Source: Thalassospira sp. HF15 (GTDB taxonomy: Bacteria > Pseudomonadota > Alphaproteobacteria > Rhodospirillales > Thalassospiraceae). Taken from it: a stretch of DNA of 64,000 nt. Below are positions 35,899 through 44,138 of this stretch, piece after piece (within the stretch, counting starts at the first letter, position 1; each line of letters starts with the position of its first letter). The stretch is from NCBI RefSeq assembly GCF_011806525.1, contig NZ_JAAVKI010000008.1:124001-188000 (forward strand). Direction: 5' to 3'. The position numbers and the translations under genes were made by a program. The notes under the pieces are model-generated. The model searched no databases, had not been told where the DNA came from, and was given only the letters and a program-made list of their open reading frames with translations.

Positions 35899-36942
35899 CT
35901 ACTTCACGTTGTTTTCAGAGAGCTTCAAATCATTCTTTTTCAGAACGAAGTTCGTCAGCTCAAAGCGGGTCACTCTGCCATTCGCGTCGTATCCAATGCC
36001 GATAATGACACCGGGTTTGGACGTTGCGAACTCTCCGATTGCCGAATTTCCATCGTCGCAAATGACACTCCAGTTGCCTTGAACGACTGGGAAGTCTGTA
36101 GCAGATTGATAAGTGCCGCTGCAGAGAATATTTTCGTGATTGGCGAATTTGAATAAGCCTTCACGTTTGTTCGAATTGAATTCGACGACGCGAACTTCGT
36201 TTTCGACAGATTTCCCGTTCCAGATGAGCGACATTTTTGCAAAAGACTTTGTGTCGAGAGGTTTCTCGAAGTCAAAGTGCCTTGCAATTGAGGGACATTG
36301 AGCGGGCGACCAATTTTCGGAAGGTATATCTCTTGGCTGGATTTCCGAAGCAAGTTTGAGGTTTTCTATCAGACTACGGATGTCTAATGCTGGCGTTCCG
36401 CAATAATCAATATCTACCAATGTATCTACAAAGCCGGAGTCCCATTCATCTATCCGCTTGTCGCGGGCTCGCATTATTACAAGTCCGTGTTGGCAGCGTT
36501 CGCCCTCCAAATTCTCAAAAGATGCGATATGTCCGACTGCGAGTGGCCCGATTTGATCTATTTTTTCAATGCGATAAGGAGTATCTGGGGTTGGCAGGCG
36601 CTTTTCGAAGCGTTTTATAAACTTGGTCTCGTCCTTTACACTGTCGAATGCTTGTCGGTCGTAAACGGTGAATGAGGCGTGCTCAATAATGATATCGCCA
36701 GCACTACAGTTGAGCACCCATCGTTCTGCCGACCGCCTGAAGTTCCCGGCTTGAACCCCCCCAGAAACACTGCTGACCGGAACATTTGAAGCTGATGGTA
36801 CGTTAAAGCCGCCAAACATCCGATTTGATGAAAACCAATTATATTTGGGATCCGGGACATCGACGGTTTGGCAGCCCGACAGAATGACCAAACCAAAGAA
36901 AGCAGAGAATGTTGAAAACCGAGTGCTTTTGAAAAAATTCAT
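35899..36942 (-). CDS. Two-domain (A+B) lipoprotein, unknown function
   Basis: 347 residues. Signal peptide with lipobox LSGC (Cys24). Residues ~45-220 form an A-type domain (GGFNVPSASNVPV, LNCSAGDIIIE, ERCQHGLVIMRARD, DTLVDIDYCGTPALD, SPAQC). Residues ~230-340 form a B-type domain (ENILCSGTYQS, GNWSVICDDGNSAIG, GIGYDANG). It thus joins the two domain types that stand alone in the neighbouring genes. No known family recognised. The composition is AT-richer than core genes. The ATG at 36942 has only a weak ribosome-binding site. It is the first gene of the minus-strand series AB, B, A, B. Confidence 0.76.
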   Translation of the reverse strand: MNFFKSTRFSTFSAFFGLVILSGCQTVDVPDPKYNWFSSNRMFGGFNVPSASNVPVSSVSGGVQAGNFRRSAERWVLNCSAGDIIIEHASFTVYDRQAFDSVKDETKFIKRFEKRLPTPDTPYRIEKIDQIGPLAVGHIASFENLEGERCQHGLVIMRARDKRIDEWDSGFVDTLVDIDYCGTPALDIRSLIENLKLASEIQPRDIPSENWSPAQCPSIARHFDFEKPLDTKSFAKMSLIWNGKSVENEVRVVEFNSNKREGLFKFANHENILCSGTYQSATDFPVVQGNWSVICDDGNSAIGEFATSKPGVIIGIGYDANGRVTRFELTNFVLKKNDLKLSENNVK

Positions 36943-37434
36943 TCGCGCGGAGCCTTGGAATTTGAGGTACGTCCGAAAACAAAAATCTATGATCGAATTC
37001 TTGTTTCACGTAAATAACGAAACAAAAAATGGTTCAGATTGCCATGGGTATTAGTGCGGGAATGAATTGGCAATCGCAAGATGAAAATGGGGGTTTTACA
37101 AACGCAACTAAAAGTCGGTTTGTTGATTCGCCAAGATGGATTTGGATCAATGCAGACCAGATCGTAGGCATATAGATTATCAACCACCTTACTGCTTTCA
37201 CGCAAAAATTAACTCAAAATGCTTTCGAATGAAAACGAACGTCTGAGCAAAGTGTTGATCTGTCGTTTAAGGCTTGATTTCGGTAGCATTTCTGCCTTTT
37301 GTTGCGGAAATTTTGCATTTCGCTACCATCATTCCTGCCGCCTGTTTCAAACTGCTGAAACATAAAATTGGTTACTACTTGGTAGCGAAACAGCGTGCGT
37401 TGCGCTGTTATAATAACTCGCTTGGGAGAACCAG
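36943..37434. other. Intergenic region between the lipoprotein cluster and the CYTH-CHAD gene
   Basis: A 492-bp gap of visibly AT-rich sequence. I find no supported gene or RNA. It holds three GGTAGC/GCTACC hexamers (37282-37287, 37322-37327 inverted, 37381-37386), which form part of the nested inverted repeats at 37318-37390, and a TATAAT at 37409-37414 just before the next gene. No integrase remnant or tRNA-Phe 3'-end copy was seen. Confidence 0.6.
37318..37390. repeat. Nested inverted repeats upstream of the CYTH-CHAD gene
   Basis: Outer arms TTTCGCTACCA (37318-37328) and TGGTAGCGAAA (37380-37390) are perfectly complementary over 11 bp with a 51-nt interior. Inside lies a second perfect dyad, TGTTTCA (37343-37349) and TGAAACA (37356-37362), with a 6-nt loop. 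It ends about 44 bp before the start codon at 37435. It could fold as RNA or be a protein-binding site. Confidence 0.7.
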
Positions 37435-38982
37435 ATGGCCGAGAAGCAGATCGAGATCGAACTCAAGCTTCGCATCGATCCGAAACATGTTGCGCGCCTT
37501 AAAAGTGCGCCGGTCCTGCGCGAGGTCAAGGAAGGTCGCCGTCTGGTGACAACGCATCTTGTTTCCATCTATCACGATACGCCGAAACTCTCGCTGGCTG
37601 AAAAGGGCCTTGCCGTCCGCCTGCGCAGGAAGGGCGCCCATGGCTGGGAACAGACCGTCAAGGCGACCAATGGCCTGCGTGAGGCCCTGCCAGAACGCAA
37701 TGAATGGACGGTCGAGCTTGAAGAAGGTGTTCTTGATCTTGACCTTTTCACCGACAAGGACGTCAAAAAGCTTCTCAAGAAGTTTGTGAAGAAAAAGAAG
37801 ATCGACCGCATCTTTGAGAGTGACCTCAAACGCGGGGCAGTGGATCTGACGTATCGCGATGCGGTCATGGAGCTTGCGATTGATCAGGGTGTTGTGCGCT
37901 CTGGCGAGAAGGAAGTGCCGATTTCCGAGGTCGAGTTCGAGCTCAAAGAAGGCCATCCGGCAGCCCTTTTTGACCTTGCACTCGAACTTCAACGCACCGT
38001 TCCGCTGTTGCTGAGCATGCGATCCAAGGCATCGCGCGGTCGTGACCTGTATCTTGGTAAGGGGCCGGGCGCCTATCGCGCAGCAGCGGTTCAGCTAACC
38101 CCGGATATGTCGGCGGAAACAGCCTTTCGGGCCGTGATTGCGCAAGGGCTGCGGATGATACTGAGCAACGAGGTTTGTGTCCGTCAGGACCTTGATATCG
38201 AAGGCTGCCATCAGATGCGCGTGGGTATGCGGCGTCTGCGGGTTGCCTTGAACCTGTTCAAGAAAAACCTGCCAGCGGGCGAGGCGGTTTTGCTGCGCCG
38301 GTTGCTTAAACTTTGCAGCAAGGGCCTTGATGGTCTGCGCGATTGGGATGTGTTCCTGACCGAGACGCTGCCGATGATCGAGCAACGTTTCCCCGATCAT
38401 GCGGGCATCGCGGAGCTGAGAAAGGCGGCAGAAAAGCAACGCGAAGCAGCGCTTGGTGCCGCGCGCAATATGCTGGATCAGCCGGAATACGGACAGTTGC
38501 TTTTGCTGCTCGGGGCATGGGCCAGCTATTCACGTTGGGCGTCAGGTGCCAGTGCCGTGCAGATGAAGGCGATGGCTGCGCCGGTTTCAGAAATGGCCGA
38601 ACCGCTTCTTGAACAGGCCTATAAACGTGTCACCAGACGTGGTGATCATGTTGCGGGGCTCAGCACGCCACAGCTTCACGCCTTGCGCCTTGATGTCAAA
38701 CAGATGCGCTATGGGACCGAGTTCTTCGGCGCGATCTATGGCACGAAGAAGGTCAAGAAGTTCCGATCCAAACTGACCACGATGCAGGAAATCCTCGGCC
38801 AGCTTCAGGACGCCGCAGTTGCCGAGGCGCGCCTGATGGCCCTGGCGCCTGAGCTTTCAAAAGACGGCATGATTGCAGTTGGTCTGATTTCGGGCTGGTT
38901 TGGTGCGCGCGCCGATCATCGTCTTGAGGGTATCGAAGACGCGATGCATGACTTTATCGATCAGAAGGTTTTCTGGAAGTAG
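37435..38982 (+). CDS. CYTH-CHAD domain protein (inorganic triphosphatase YgiF-like)
   Basis: 515 residues. N-terminal CYTH domain (residues ~1-200) with EIELKLRI, the ExExK-type metal/phosphate site, TTHLVSIYHDTP and VKATNG; C-terminal CHAD domain (~220-510) rich in conserved His/Arg such as HQMRVGMRRLR and HALRLDVKQMRY. CYTH acts on triphosphates (YgiF is an inorganic triphosphatase); CHAD binds polyphosphate. Cytosolic. ATG at 37435 with GGGAGA upstream. Followed by a bidirectional terminator before phrB. Confidence 0.95.
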   Translation: MAEKQIEIELKLRIDPKHVARLKSAPVLREVKEGRRLVTTHLVSIYHDTPKLSLAEKGLAVRLRRKGAHGWEQTVKATNGLREALPERNEWTVELEEGVLDLDLFTDKDVKKLLKKFVKKKKIDRIFESDLKRGAVDLTYRDAVMELAIDQGVVRSGEKEVPISEVEFELKEGHPAALFDLALELQRTVPLLLSMRSKASRGRDLYLGKGPGAYRAAAVQLTPDMSAETAFRAVIAQGLRMILSNEVCVRQDLDIEGCHQMRVGMRRLRVALNLFKKNLPAGEAVLLRRLLKLCSKGLDGLRDWDVFLTETLPMIEQRFPDHAGIAELRKAAEKQREAALGAARNMLDQPEYGQLLLLLGAWASYSRWASGASAVQMKAMAAPVSEMAEPLLEQAYKRVTRRGDHVAGLSTPQLHALRLDVKQMRYGTEFFGAIYGTKKVKKFRSKLTTMQEILGQLQDAAVAEARLMALAPELSKDGMIAVGLISGWFGARADHRLEGIEDAMHDFIDQKVFWK

Positions 38983-39008
38983 CGCCAAACAGCGTGTCAA
39001 ATGCCAAG

Positions 39009-39037
39009 GGCTGTCGGGTTCACCCGACAGCCTTTTT
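39009..39037. terminator. Terminator between CYTH-CHAD gene and phrB
   Basis: A 10-bp stem (GGCTGTCGGG at 39009-39018 with CCCGACAGCC at 39023-39032, loop TTCA) followed by TTTTT on the plus strand. The phrB stop lies inside the loop, so the stem can also act on the other strand. Confidence 0.85.
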
Positions 39038-40498
39038 CATATCCTGATAGGCTTCCAGGGCGCGTTCACGACCTTCCTTAAGGCCGATCAGGGGTTCGGG
39101 GTAGGTCGTGCCCAATGTCACGCCAGCGGCCTTGAGGATAAGCGGGGAGGCCTCCCAGGGCTTGTGGATGTATTGTTCGGGCATGTCGCGCAGTTCCGGG
39201 ACCCATTGCCGGACATACTCGCCCTTGGGATCAAACTTCTCACCCTGAAGCACCGGATTGAAAATACGGAAATAGGGGGCTGCATCGGCCCCGCATCCAC
39301 CGATCCATTGCCATGAAAACGGATTGTTGGCCGGGCAGGCATCAACAAGGGTGTCATCAAACCATGCCAGACCATCGCGCCAATGGATCAAAAGATGTTT
39401 CACAAGGATGGAGCCGACAATCATCCGTACCCGGTTATGCATATAGCCCGTATGCCAAAGTTCGCGCATGCCAGCATCGACAATCGGGAAGCCTGTCTGG
39501 CCTTTCTGCCAGGCCCGAAGGGCTTTTGCGTCCTCGGACCATGGGAAATTCTTGAACTGGCCCTGTAGCGGGACCGTGCGCAGATCAGTGGCGTGAAACA
39601 GAATATGATGGGCAAATTCCCGCCAGCCGAGCTCGGCGACGAATTTTGATGCGGTTTTGCCTTTGCCCGGGTTGGCATCAGCATAATGGTTGGCGGCATG
39701 CCAGACCTGATAGGGACTGATTTCACCAAAGCGCAGATGGGGTGAGAGTTCCGATGTCACTCGATGGTCCGGGCGGTCGCGCATATCTGCGTAATCGGTC
39801 AATCGATCATCAATGAACTCAAATAGCTGGTCTTTTGCGCCCTGTTCGCCGGGGGTGAAACGTTCCTCGAGGCCTTCGGCCCAATTCACGGGCTTCGGGG
39901 AAAGATCAAAGTCGGTGATGTTTATTTGACCCTCAATGTCACCCTTAAACAGCGCAATACTCTTGGGTTTGGAATAGGGTTCACGCGGTGTCGGCAGTTT
40001 CTGACAGGCCCGCCAGAACGGGCTATAGACCTTGAAATCCGTCCCTGAACCGGTTTTGACCTCCCACGGTTCAAACAGCAGGTTCGCCTTGTGGCTTTCA
40101 CACGTCAGGCCGCGGTCCTGCAACACTGATTTGATGTCGATATCGCGTTCGGTCGAGGGCTGGTCATAAAGACGGTTCCAGAAAACTGCCTGAACAGGTT
40201 TGTGATCGGCGACGGCTTCAAGAACGGTTTTCGCATCGCCCTTGAACAGGCGTAGTGCCCGATCGGATTTTGTGTCGCCGTGATCTGCGATGTCTTTATT
40301 GAGCGCCGAAAGGCTTTTTTCCAGCCACCATTTCGTCGCACCGCCCAACTGATCTGAAATCACCGGATCAAGGATAAAGACCGGAAGCACAGCGCCGTCA
40401 TTTTCCCTGGCCCATTTCAAGGCCGCCAAAAGGGCCGGATTGTCCGCCAATCGCAGGTCGTTTCTAAACCACATAACGGCGATCGGGCGTTCAGTCAT
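39020..40498 (-). CDS. phrB: Deoxyribodipyrimidine photolyase
   Basis: 492 residues of the cryptochrome/photolyase family; FAD-dependent light-driven repair of cyclobutane pyrimidine dimers. N-terminal antenna-pigment domain (VMWFRNDLRLADNPALLAAL) and C-terminal FAD-binding helical domain with PHLRFGEISP, WREFAHH, HNRVRMI and NPFSWQWIGGCGADAAPYFR. This is the class I CPD photolyase pattern. ATG at 40498. The 119-bp gap to the MocR gene has no clear terminator. Confidence 0.97.
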   Translation of the reverse strand: MTERPIAVMWFRNDLRLADNPALLAALKWARENDGAVLPVFILDPVISDQLGGATKWWLEKSLSALNKDIADHGDTKSDRALRLFKGDAKTVLEAVADHKPVQAVFWNRLYDQPSTERDIDIKSVLQDRGLTCESHKANLLFEPWEVKTGSGTDFKVYSPFWRACQKLPTPREPYSKPKSIALFKGDIEGQINITDFDLSPKPVNWAEGLEERFTPGEQGAKDQLFEFIDDRLTDYADMRDRPDHRVTSELSPHLRFGEISPYQVWHAANHYADANPGKGKTASKFVAELGWREFAHHILFHATDLRTVPLQGQFKNFPWSEDAKALRAWQKGQTGFPIVDAGMRELWHTGYMHNRVRMIVGSILVKHLLIHWRDGLAWFDDTLVDACPANNPFSWQWIGGCGADAAPYFRIFNPVLQGEKFDPKGEYVRQWVPELRDMPEQYIHKPWEASPLILKAAGVTLGTTYPEPLIGLKEGRERALEAYQDMKKAVG

Positions 40499-40617
40499 CT
40501 GTGTTCCTGCAAGTTTTGAACTTCTGGGGGAGGGGTTTTATGCCGGAGGGGAGAGAGTGAAACGACTGTGACAGCATTTAGAGGCAAGTCGAAGCACTCT
40601 CTCTGGCTCGGGGTACA

Positions 40618-42138
40618 TCAAGAGATACGTTTGATGGTTCTGACCAGTTCACTGAAACTTTGCGAAATCACATCTTTTTTCCAGCCGGCAAAACCAAGCA
40701 CAAGACCGCGCACGGGGATTGGCTGACTTCTTGATCGGTGATCATGGAAATAGGATGAAAGTGCCCGACAATCGAGATCGACCTTCACCAGTTCTTCCTG
40801 GATTTTAATATCATCCTGATCCGCAATCAAACGGGTGCAAAGATGCAATCCGCCATCTGATGGCATGACTGACAGGATATCGGATGCATCACCCGCAATC
40901 AGGTCTTTCAAGTGCGAACGGCGCTCACCGTATCGCAGGCGCATCTTGCGCACATGGCTGCCAAAATGCCCCTCGGCGAAAAAGGCACCAAGTGCGGCCT
41001 GCGTTGTTGGTGCGGGCACGCCATCAGCAAAACCACGAATGCCACGAAAGGCCGGAACCAGTGCCGGGGGCAGAACAAGATAACCAAGCCGGATACCGGG
41101 GAACATCACCCGTGAAAACGTGCCGACATAAATCACCCGATTATCGGTATCGAGGCCCTGCAGGGATGACAGCGGCGGCCCGTCATAGCGATAGTCGCTG
41201 TCGTAATCATCCTCGACAATCCAGGCATCGTTATCCTGGGCCCATTGCAAAAGCGACAGGCGTCGTGCGAGTGAAAGTGTTGTGCCCAGCGGATAGTTCC
41301 TTGATGGCGTGGTAACCACAATCCGTGCGGGCGAGGATGTTTTGCCAAGGCCTGCGACATCCAGGCCGTCTTCATCAACCGTGATCGGATGTACCACAGC
41401 CCCGCTTGCCGCCAGCACACCCCGAATGCCTTCATAGCCCGGGTCTTCGGTAGCGATGATGTCGCCCGGATCGACAAGGGCGCGCGCGGCCAAATCAAGC
41501 GCCTGCTGCGCGCCGGAAACGATCATCACCTGATCAGCGTTGCAATTGACCCCGCGGGATTGCCGCAGCCATTTGGCAATTTCATCGCGCAACAGCGGCA
41601 GACCCAGTGGATCATCGGGGATGGTCAGGTCGATATCTGGCGCACGCCACGACCGGCGCAGCAATCGGGCCCAAAGATCAAACGGAAATGCATCAAGATC
41701 CGGTGTCGCCGGGTTAAATGGCCGGGCTACCCGAAAGCGCGCAAAGCGCCGCTGATAGGTCAGCATGCGCTGGGCACTTTGACTGAGCCGGACATCGCGG
41801 TCTTCGGGGGCTATGGCGTGTTTGTCTGTGGCGTTTTGACCCGTCTGCATATCCCTGTCCGGCAAGGAAGCGGCAACATAACTTCCGGCACCAACCCGGG
41901 TTTCAAGATATCCTTCTGACGTCAGCAGATCGAAACTGGTCACCACCGTGTTACGAGATATGCCAAGTGATTTTGCCAGATCGCGACTGGCCGGCAGGCG
42001 TTCACCGGGATGCAACCGGCCATCCAGAATGGCGGATCTGATGCCATGATACAGACGGCGATAAGCGGTGGTCCCGCCATCATCATCGGCATTGTTCGAC
42101 TGGCTTGGATAGATCCAGCTGTAATCACTGCGCACCAT
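40618..42138 (-). CDS. MocR/GabR-family transcriptional regulator (GntR HTH + aminotransferase-like domain)
   Basis: 506 residues. N-terminal GntR winged helix (LYHGIRSAILDGRLHPGERL, SRDLAKSLGISRNTVV) then a type I aminotransferase-like domain (SGAQQALDLAARALVDPGD, VEDDYDSDYRYDG). The place where MocR proteins usually show a GTFSK segment (PLP Schiff-base Lys) reads GTFSR, with Arg343, so normal PLP binding is questionable. It is divergent from the FMN split-barrel gene across 116 bp with inverted and direct repeats, as expected for a regulator of that gene. Ligand unknown; PdxR-like regulators respond to pyridoxal phosphate. Confidence 0.93.
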   Translation of the reverse strand: MVRSDYSWIYPSQSNNADDDGGTTAYRRLYHGIRSAILDGRLHPGERLPASRDLAKSLGISRNTVVTSFDLLTSEGYLETRVGAGSYVAASLPDRDMQTGQNATDKHAIAPEDRDVRLSQSAQRMLTYQRRFARFRVARPFNPATPDLDAFPFDLWARLLRRSWRAPDIDLTIPDDPLGLPLLRDEIAKWLRQSRGVNCNADQVMIVSGAQQALDLAARALVDPGDIIATEDPGYEGIRGVLAASGAVVHPITVDEDGLDVAGLGKTSSPARIVVTTPSRNYPLGTTLSLARRLSLLQWAQDNDAWIVEDDYDSDYRYDGPPLSSLQGLDTDNRVIYVGTFSRVMFPGIRLGYLVLPPALVPAFRGIRGFADGVPAPTTQAALGAFFAEGHFGSHVRKMRLRYGERRSHLKDLIAGDASDILSVMPSDGGLHLCTRLIADQDDIKIQEELVKVDLDCRALSSYFHDHRSRSQPIPVRGLVLGFAGWKKDVISQSFSELVRTIKRIS

Positions 42139-42154
42139 CGCGACCCCGGTGAAA

Positions 42155-42203
42155 AATTGGTCCTGTCATTTTTATTATAGTGGACCTTTTGAAAAGTCCA
42201 ATT
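42155..42203. promoter_or_regulatory. Candidate operator between MocR and split-barrel genes
   Basis: Contains TTGGTCCTG (42157-42165), TAGTGGACC (42178-42186) and an imperfect dyad TGGAC(C)TTTTG / AAAAGTCCA spanning 42181-42200. The TGGACC-type repeats resemble the direct-repeat sites of PdxR/MocR regulators (AAAGTGGWCTA-like, from memory). It lies between the two divergent starts, so it could control both. Confidence 0.5.
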
Positions 42204-42254
42204 TGATCCATGATCGGCGCAGTTTTGCCACCAAGTTTGAATTCGGGGTCTGTT

Positions 42255-42899
42255 ATGTCTGATCAATACCAAGTCCATCCGCACACCAAAGTTGTCCGGG
42301 GTGCCAAGCGTGCTTCCTATGACCGCGATCAGGTCCATGCCATCATTGATGATGCGCTGATTTGTCATGTTGGAACCGTCGTGGACGGCCGCCCGGCGAT
42401 GATTCCGACCGCTCATTGGCGGGGAGGGGGACGGATTTATATCCACGGCGCGTCAAAGAACCGGATCCTTGCAGCCATTGCCGAGGGGGCAGAGGCCTGC
42501 CTGTGCATCACCCATCTTGATGGTTTGGTGATGGCGCGTTCCGCGTTCCACCATTCGGCCAATTACCGGTCGGTCGTTATCTATGGCAAAGGAACCCTTG
42601 TGGCCGATGACGCCGAGAAAATGGAGCATTCCCGACTGTTCACCGAAAAGCTTGAACCGGGTCGGTGGGAACATATCCGAGAACCCAACAAGCAGGAACT
42701 CAAGGCCACCATGTTTATTGGTTTTGACCTTGATCAGGTTTCGGCAAAAATCCGGGCCGGTGATCCGGTTGATGATGAAGAAGACTATGATCTTGGCGTC
42801 TGGGCCGGTGTCCTGCCTTGCAGGACGACATGGGGTGCGCCAGTCGATGATGCCCGGATCAAGCCGGGGTTCGAGGGCAAAGGTTATCAACGCAGCTAA
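42255..42899 (+). CDS. Pyridoxamine 5'-phosphate oxidase-family FMN split-barrel protein
   Basis: 214 residues with the split-barrel fold: IDDALICHVGTVVDGRPAMI, HWRGGGRIYIHGASKNR, CLCITHLDGLVMARSAFHHS and RSVVIYGKG. It resembles the NimA/PNPOx-related subfamily, which are FMN-binding but not proven to make PLP. The ATG at 42255 has GGGG upstream; the 42210 ATG adds a non-conserved extension. Divergent from a MocR regulator, a common arrangement for vitamin B6- or amino-acid-linked regulation. A strong terminator follows. Confidence 0.85.
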   Translation: MSDQYQVHPHTKVVRGAKRASYDRDQVHAIIDDALICHVGTVVDGRPAMIPTAHWRGGGRIYIHGASKNRILAAIAEGAEACLCITHLDGLVMARSAFHHSANYRSVVIYGKGTLVADDAEKMEHSRLFTEKLEPGRWEHIREPNKQELKATMFIGFDLDQVSAKIRAGDPVDDEEDYDLGVWAGVLPCRTTWGAPVDDARIKPGFEGKGYQRS

Positions 42900-42903
42900 A
42901 CGT

Positions 42904-42940
42904 AAAACAGGCCGGCAACTTCGCCAGCCTGTTTTTTTTT
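42904..42940 (+). terminator. Intrinsic terminator after the split-barrel gene
   Basis: AAAACAGGC (42904-42912) pairs with GCCTGTTTT (42927-42935); an inner GGC/GCC extends the stem past one mismatch, with loop AACTTC. It ends in a long T-run (42932-42940). psuG converges and its stop is at 42967. Confidence 0.87.
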
Positions 42941-42966
42941 GAGGTTCAATGACGACGAAGCGTCGA

Positions 42967-43875
42967 TCAGTCTGCCATGGCAGCGGCAATTTTCGCACCA
43001 AGGCGGGCATTGTTGCGCACCAGTGCAATATTGGCTTCAAGGCTTTTGCCCTCGGTCAGTTGGGTGACACGGGCCAGAAGGAAGGGGGTGACGTCACGCC
43101 CCTGAATGCCTTTTTCCTTGGCTTCGATCAGGGCATCGTCAATCGCCCCTTCGATCGCTTCGCGTGCCAATGCCTTGTCGGCTTCTGGCGGGTTGCCAAT
43201 CACCGCACCCCCTTCAAGACCGAATTCCCATTTCGATTTCAGGAAGGCGGCAAGTTCTTCGGGCGTGTCAAGGCGCAACGGGGCTTTCTGGCCGCTTTCG
43301 ACCGAATAGAATGCCGGGAATTCATCGGTGCCATAGGCAATAACCGGCACGCCAAGCGTTTCAAGATGCTCAAGTGTTTTGGGGATATCAAGGATCGCCT
43401 TGGCGCCGGCGCAAACAACCGCAACACCGGTTTTGCCAAGTTCGGTCAGATCGGCCGAGACATCAAAGTTCCCGGCAAGGTCACGATGCACCCCGCCAAT
43501 GCCGCCAGTGGCAAAGACGCGAATGCCGGCCTTTTCGGCCAGGATCATGGTTGCCGATACGGTGGTGGCGCCATCACGTTTCTTGGCAAGGCAATAGGGG
43601 ATGTCACGACGTGACAGTTTGAGAATGTCGGTCCCCTTGGCAAAATATTCCAGCTCTTCGGGGGACAGGCCGATCTTGCAGCGACCGCCGATCACGGCAA
43701 TGGTGGCCGGGATCGCGCCATTGTCACGCACATCCTGTTCAACTGCGCGCGCGGTTTCAAGGTTCTGCGGATAGGGCATGCCATGGGAAATGATGGTGGA
43801 TTCAAGGGCGACAACAGGCTTGCCTGCGGCAAAGGCTTCTGCGACCTCGGGGGCGATATCAATAGTGTCCGACAT
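42967..43875 (-). CDS. psuG: Pseudouridine-5'-phosphate glycosidase
   Basis: 302 residues. Cleaves pseudouridine 5'-phosphate to uracil and ribose 5-phosphate (Mn-dependent, reversible). Family stretches: VVALESTIISHGMPYPQN, ATIAVIGGRCKIGLS, SRRDIPYCLAKKRDGATTVS, FATGGIGGVHR and GTDEFPAFYS. Complete. The companion kinase PsuK (PfkB type) is not next to it. The 5' side faces an MFS gene across a 263-bp gap with a 17-bp inverted repeat. Confidence 0.97.
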   Translation of the reverse strand: MSDTIDIAPEVAEAFAAGKPVVALESTIISHGMPYPQNLETARAVEQDVRDNGAIPATIAVIGGRCKIGLSPEELEYFAKGTDILKLSRRDIPYCLAKKRDGATTVSATMILAEKAGIRVFATGGIGGVHRDLAGNFDVSADLTELGKTGVAVVCAGAKAILDIPKTLEHLETLGVPVIAYGTDEFPAFYSVESGQKAPLRLDTPEELAAFLKSKWEFGLEGGAVIGNPPEADKALAREAIEGAIDDALIEAKEKGIQGRDVTPFLLARVTQLTEGKSLEANIALVRNNARLGAKIAAAMAD

Positions 43876-44027
43876 TCATCATACTCGTTTTTGAGTGAGA
43901 GTTTTAAAGCCCAGAATTAAACAGGTCGGCCTTTGAAATCCAGCGCAAAGCAAGCGGTTTTGCGAATGGCTGCTGTGCGTGGCGGGATCAACCGGTTCCA
44001 TACCGGCACGGCACCTGTGTCAGGCGT

Positions 44028-44071
44028 CAGGTTCAGGACCCATTTAACCAAATTAATGGGTCCTGAACCTG
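44028..44071. repeat. 17-bp perfect inverted repeat between psuG and MFS gene
   Basis: Arms at 44028-44044 (begins CAGGTTCAGGACC) and 44055-44071 (ends GGTCCTGAACCTG) are exactly complementary over 17 bp with a 10-nt A/T-rich loop. No T-run follows on either strand, and the genes diverge, so a terminator is unlikely. A smaller hairpin (CCGGT TCCAT ACCGG) lies just upstream at 43992-44006. Confidence 0.8.
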
Positions 44072-44138
44072 GATTGTAAGTCTTTGATTTGGCGGCTATC
44101 GTAGGTGCACCACCAACCGACTTAAGGCCCACCCGAAA

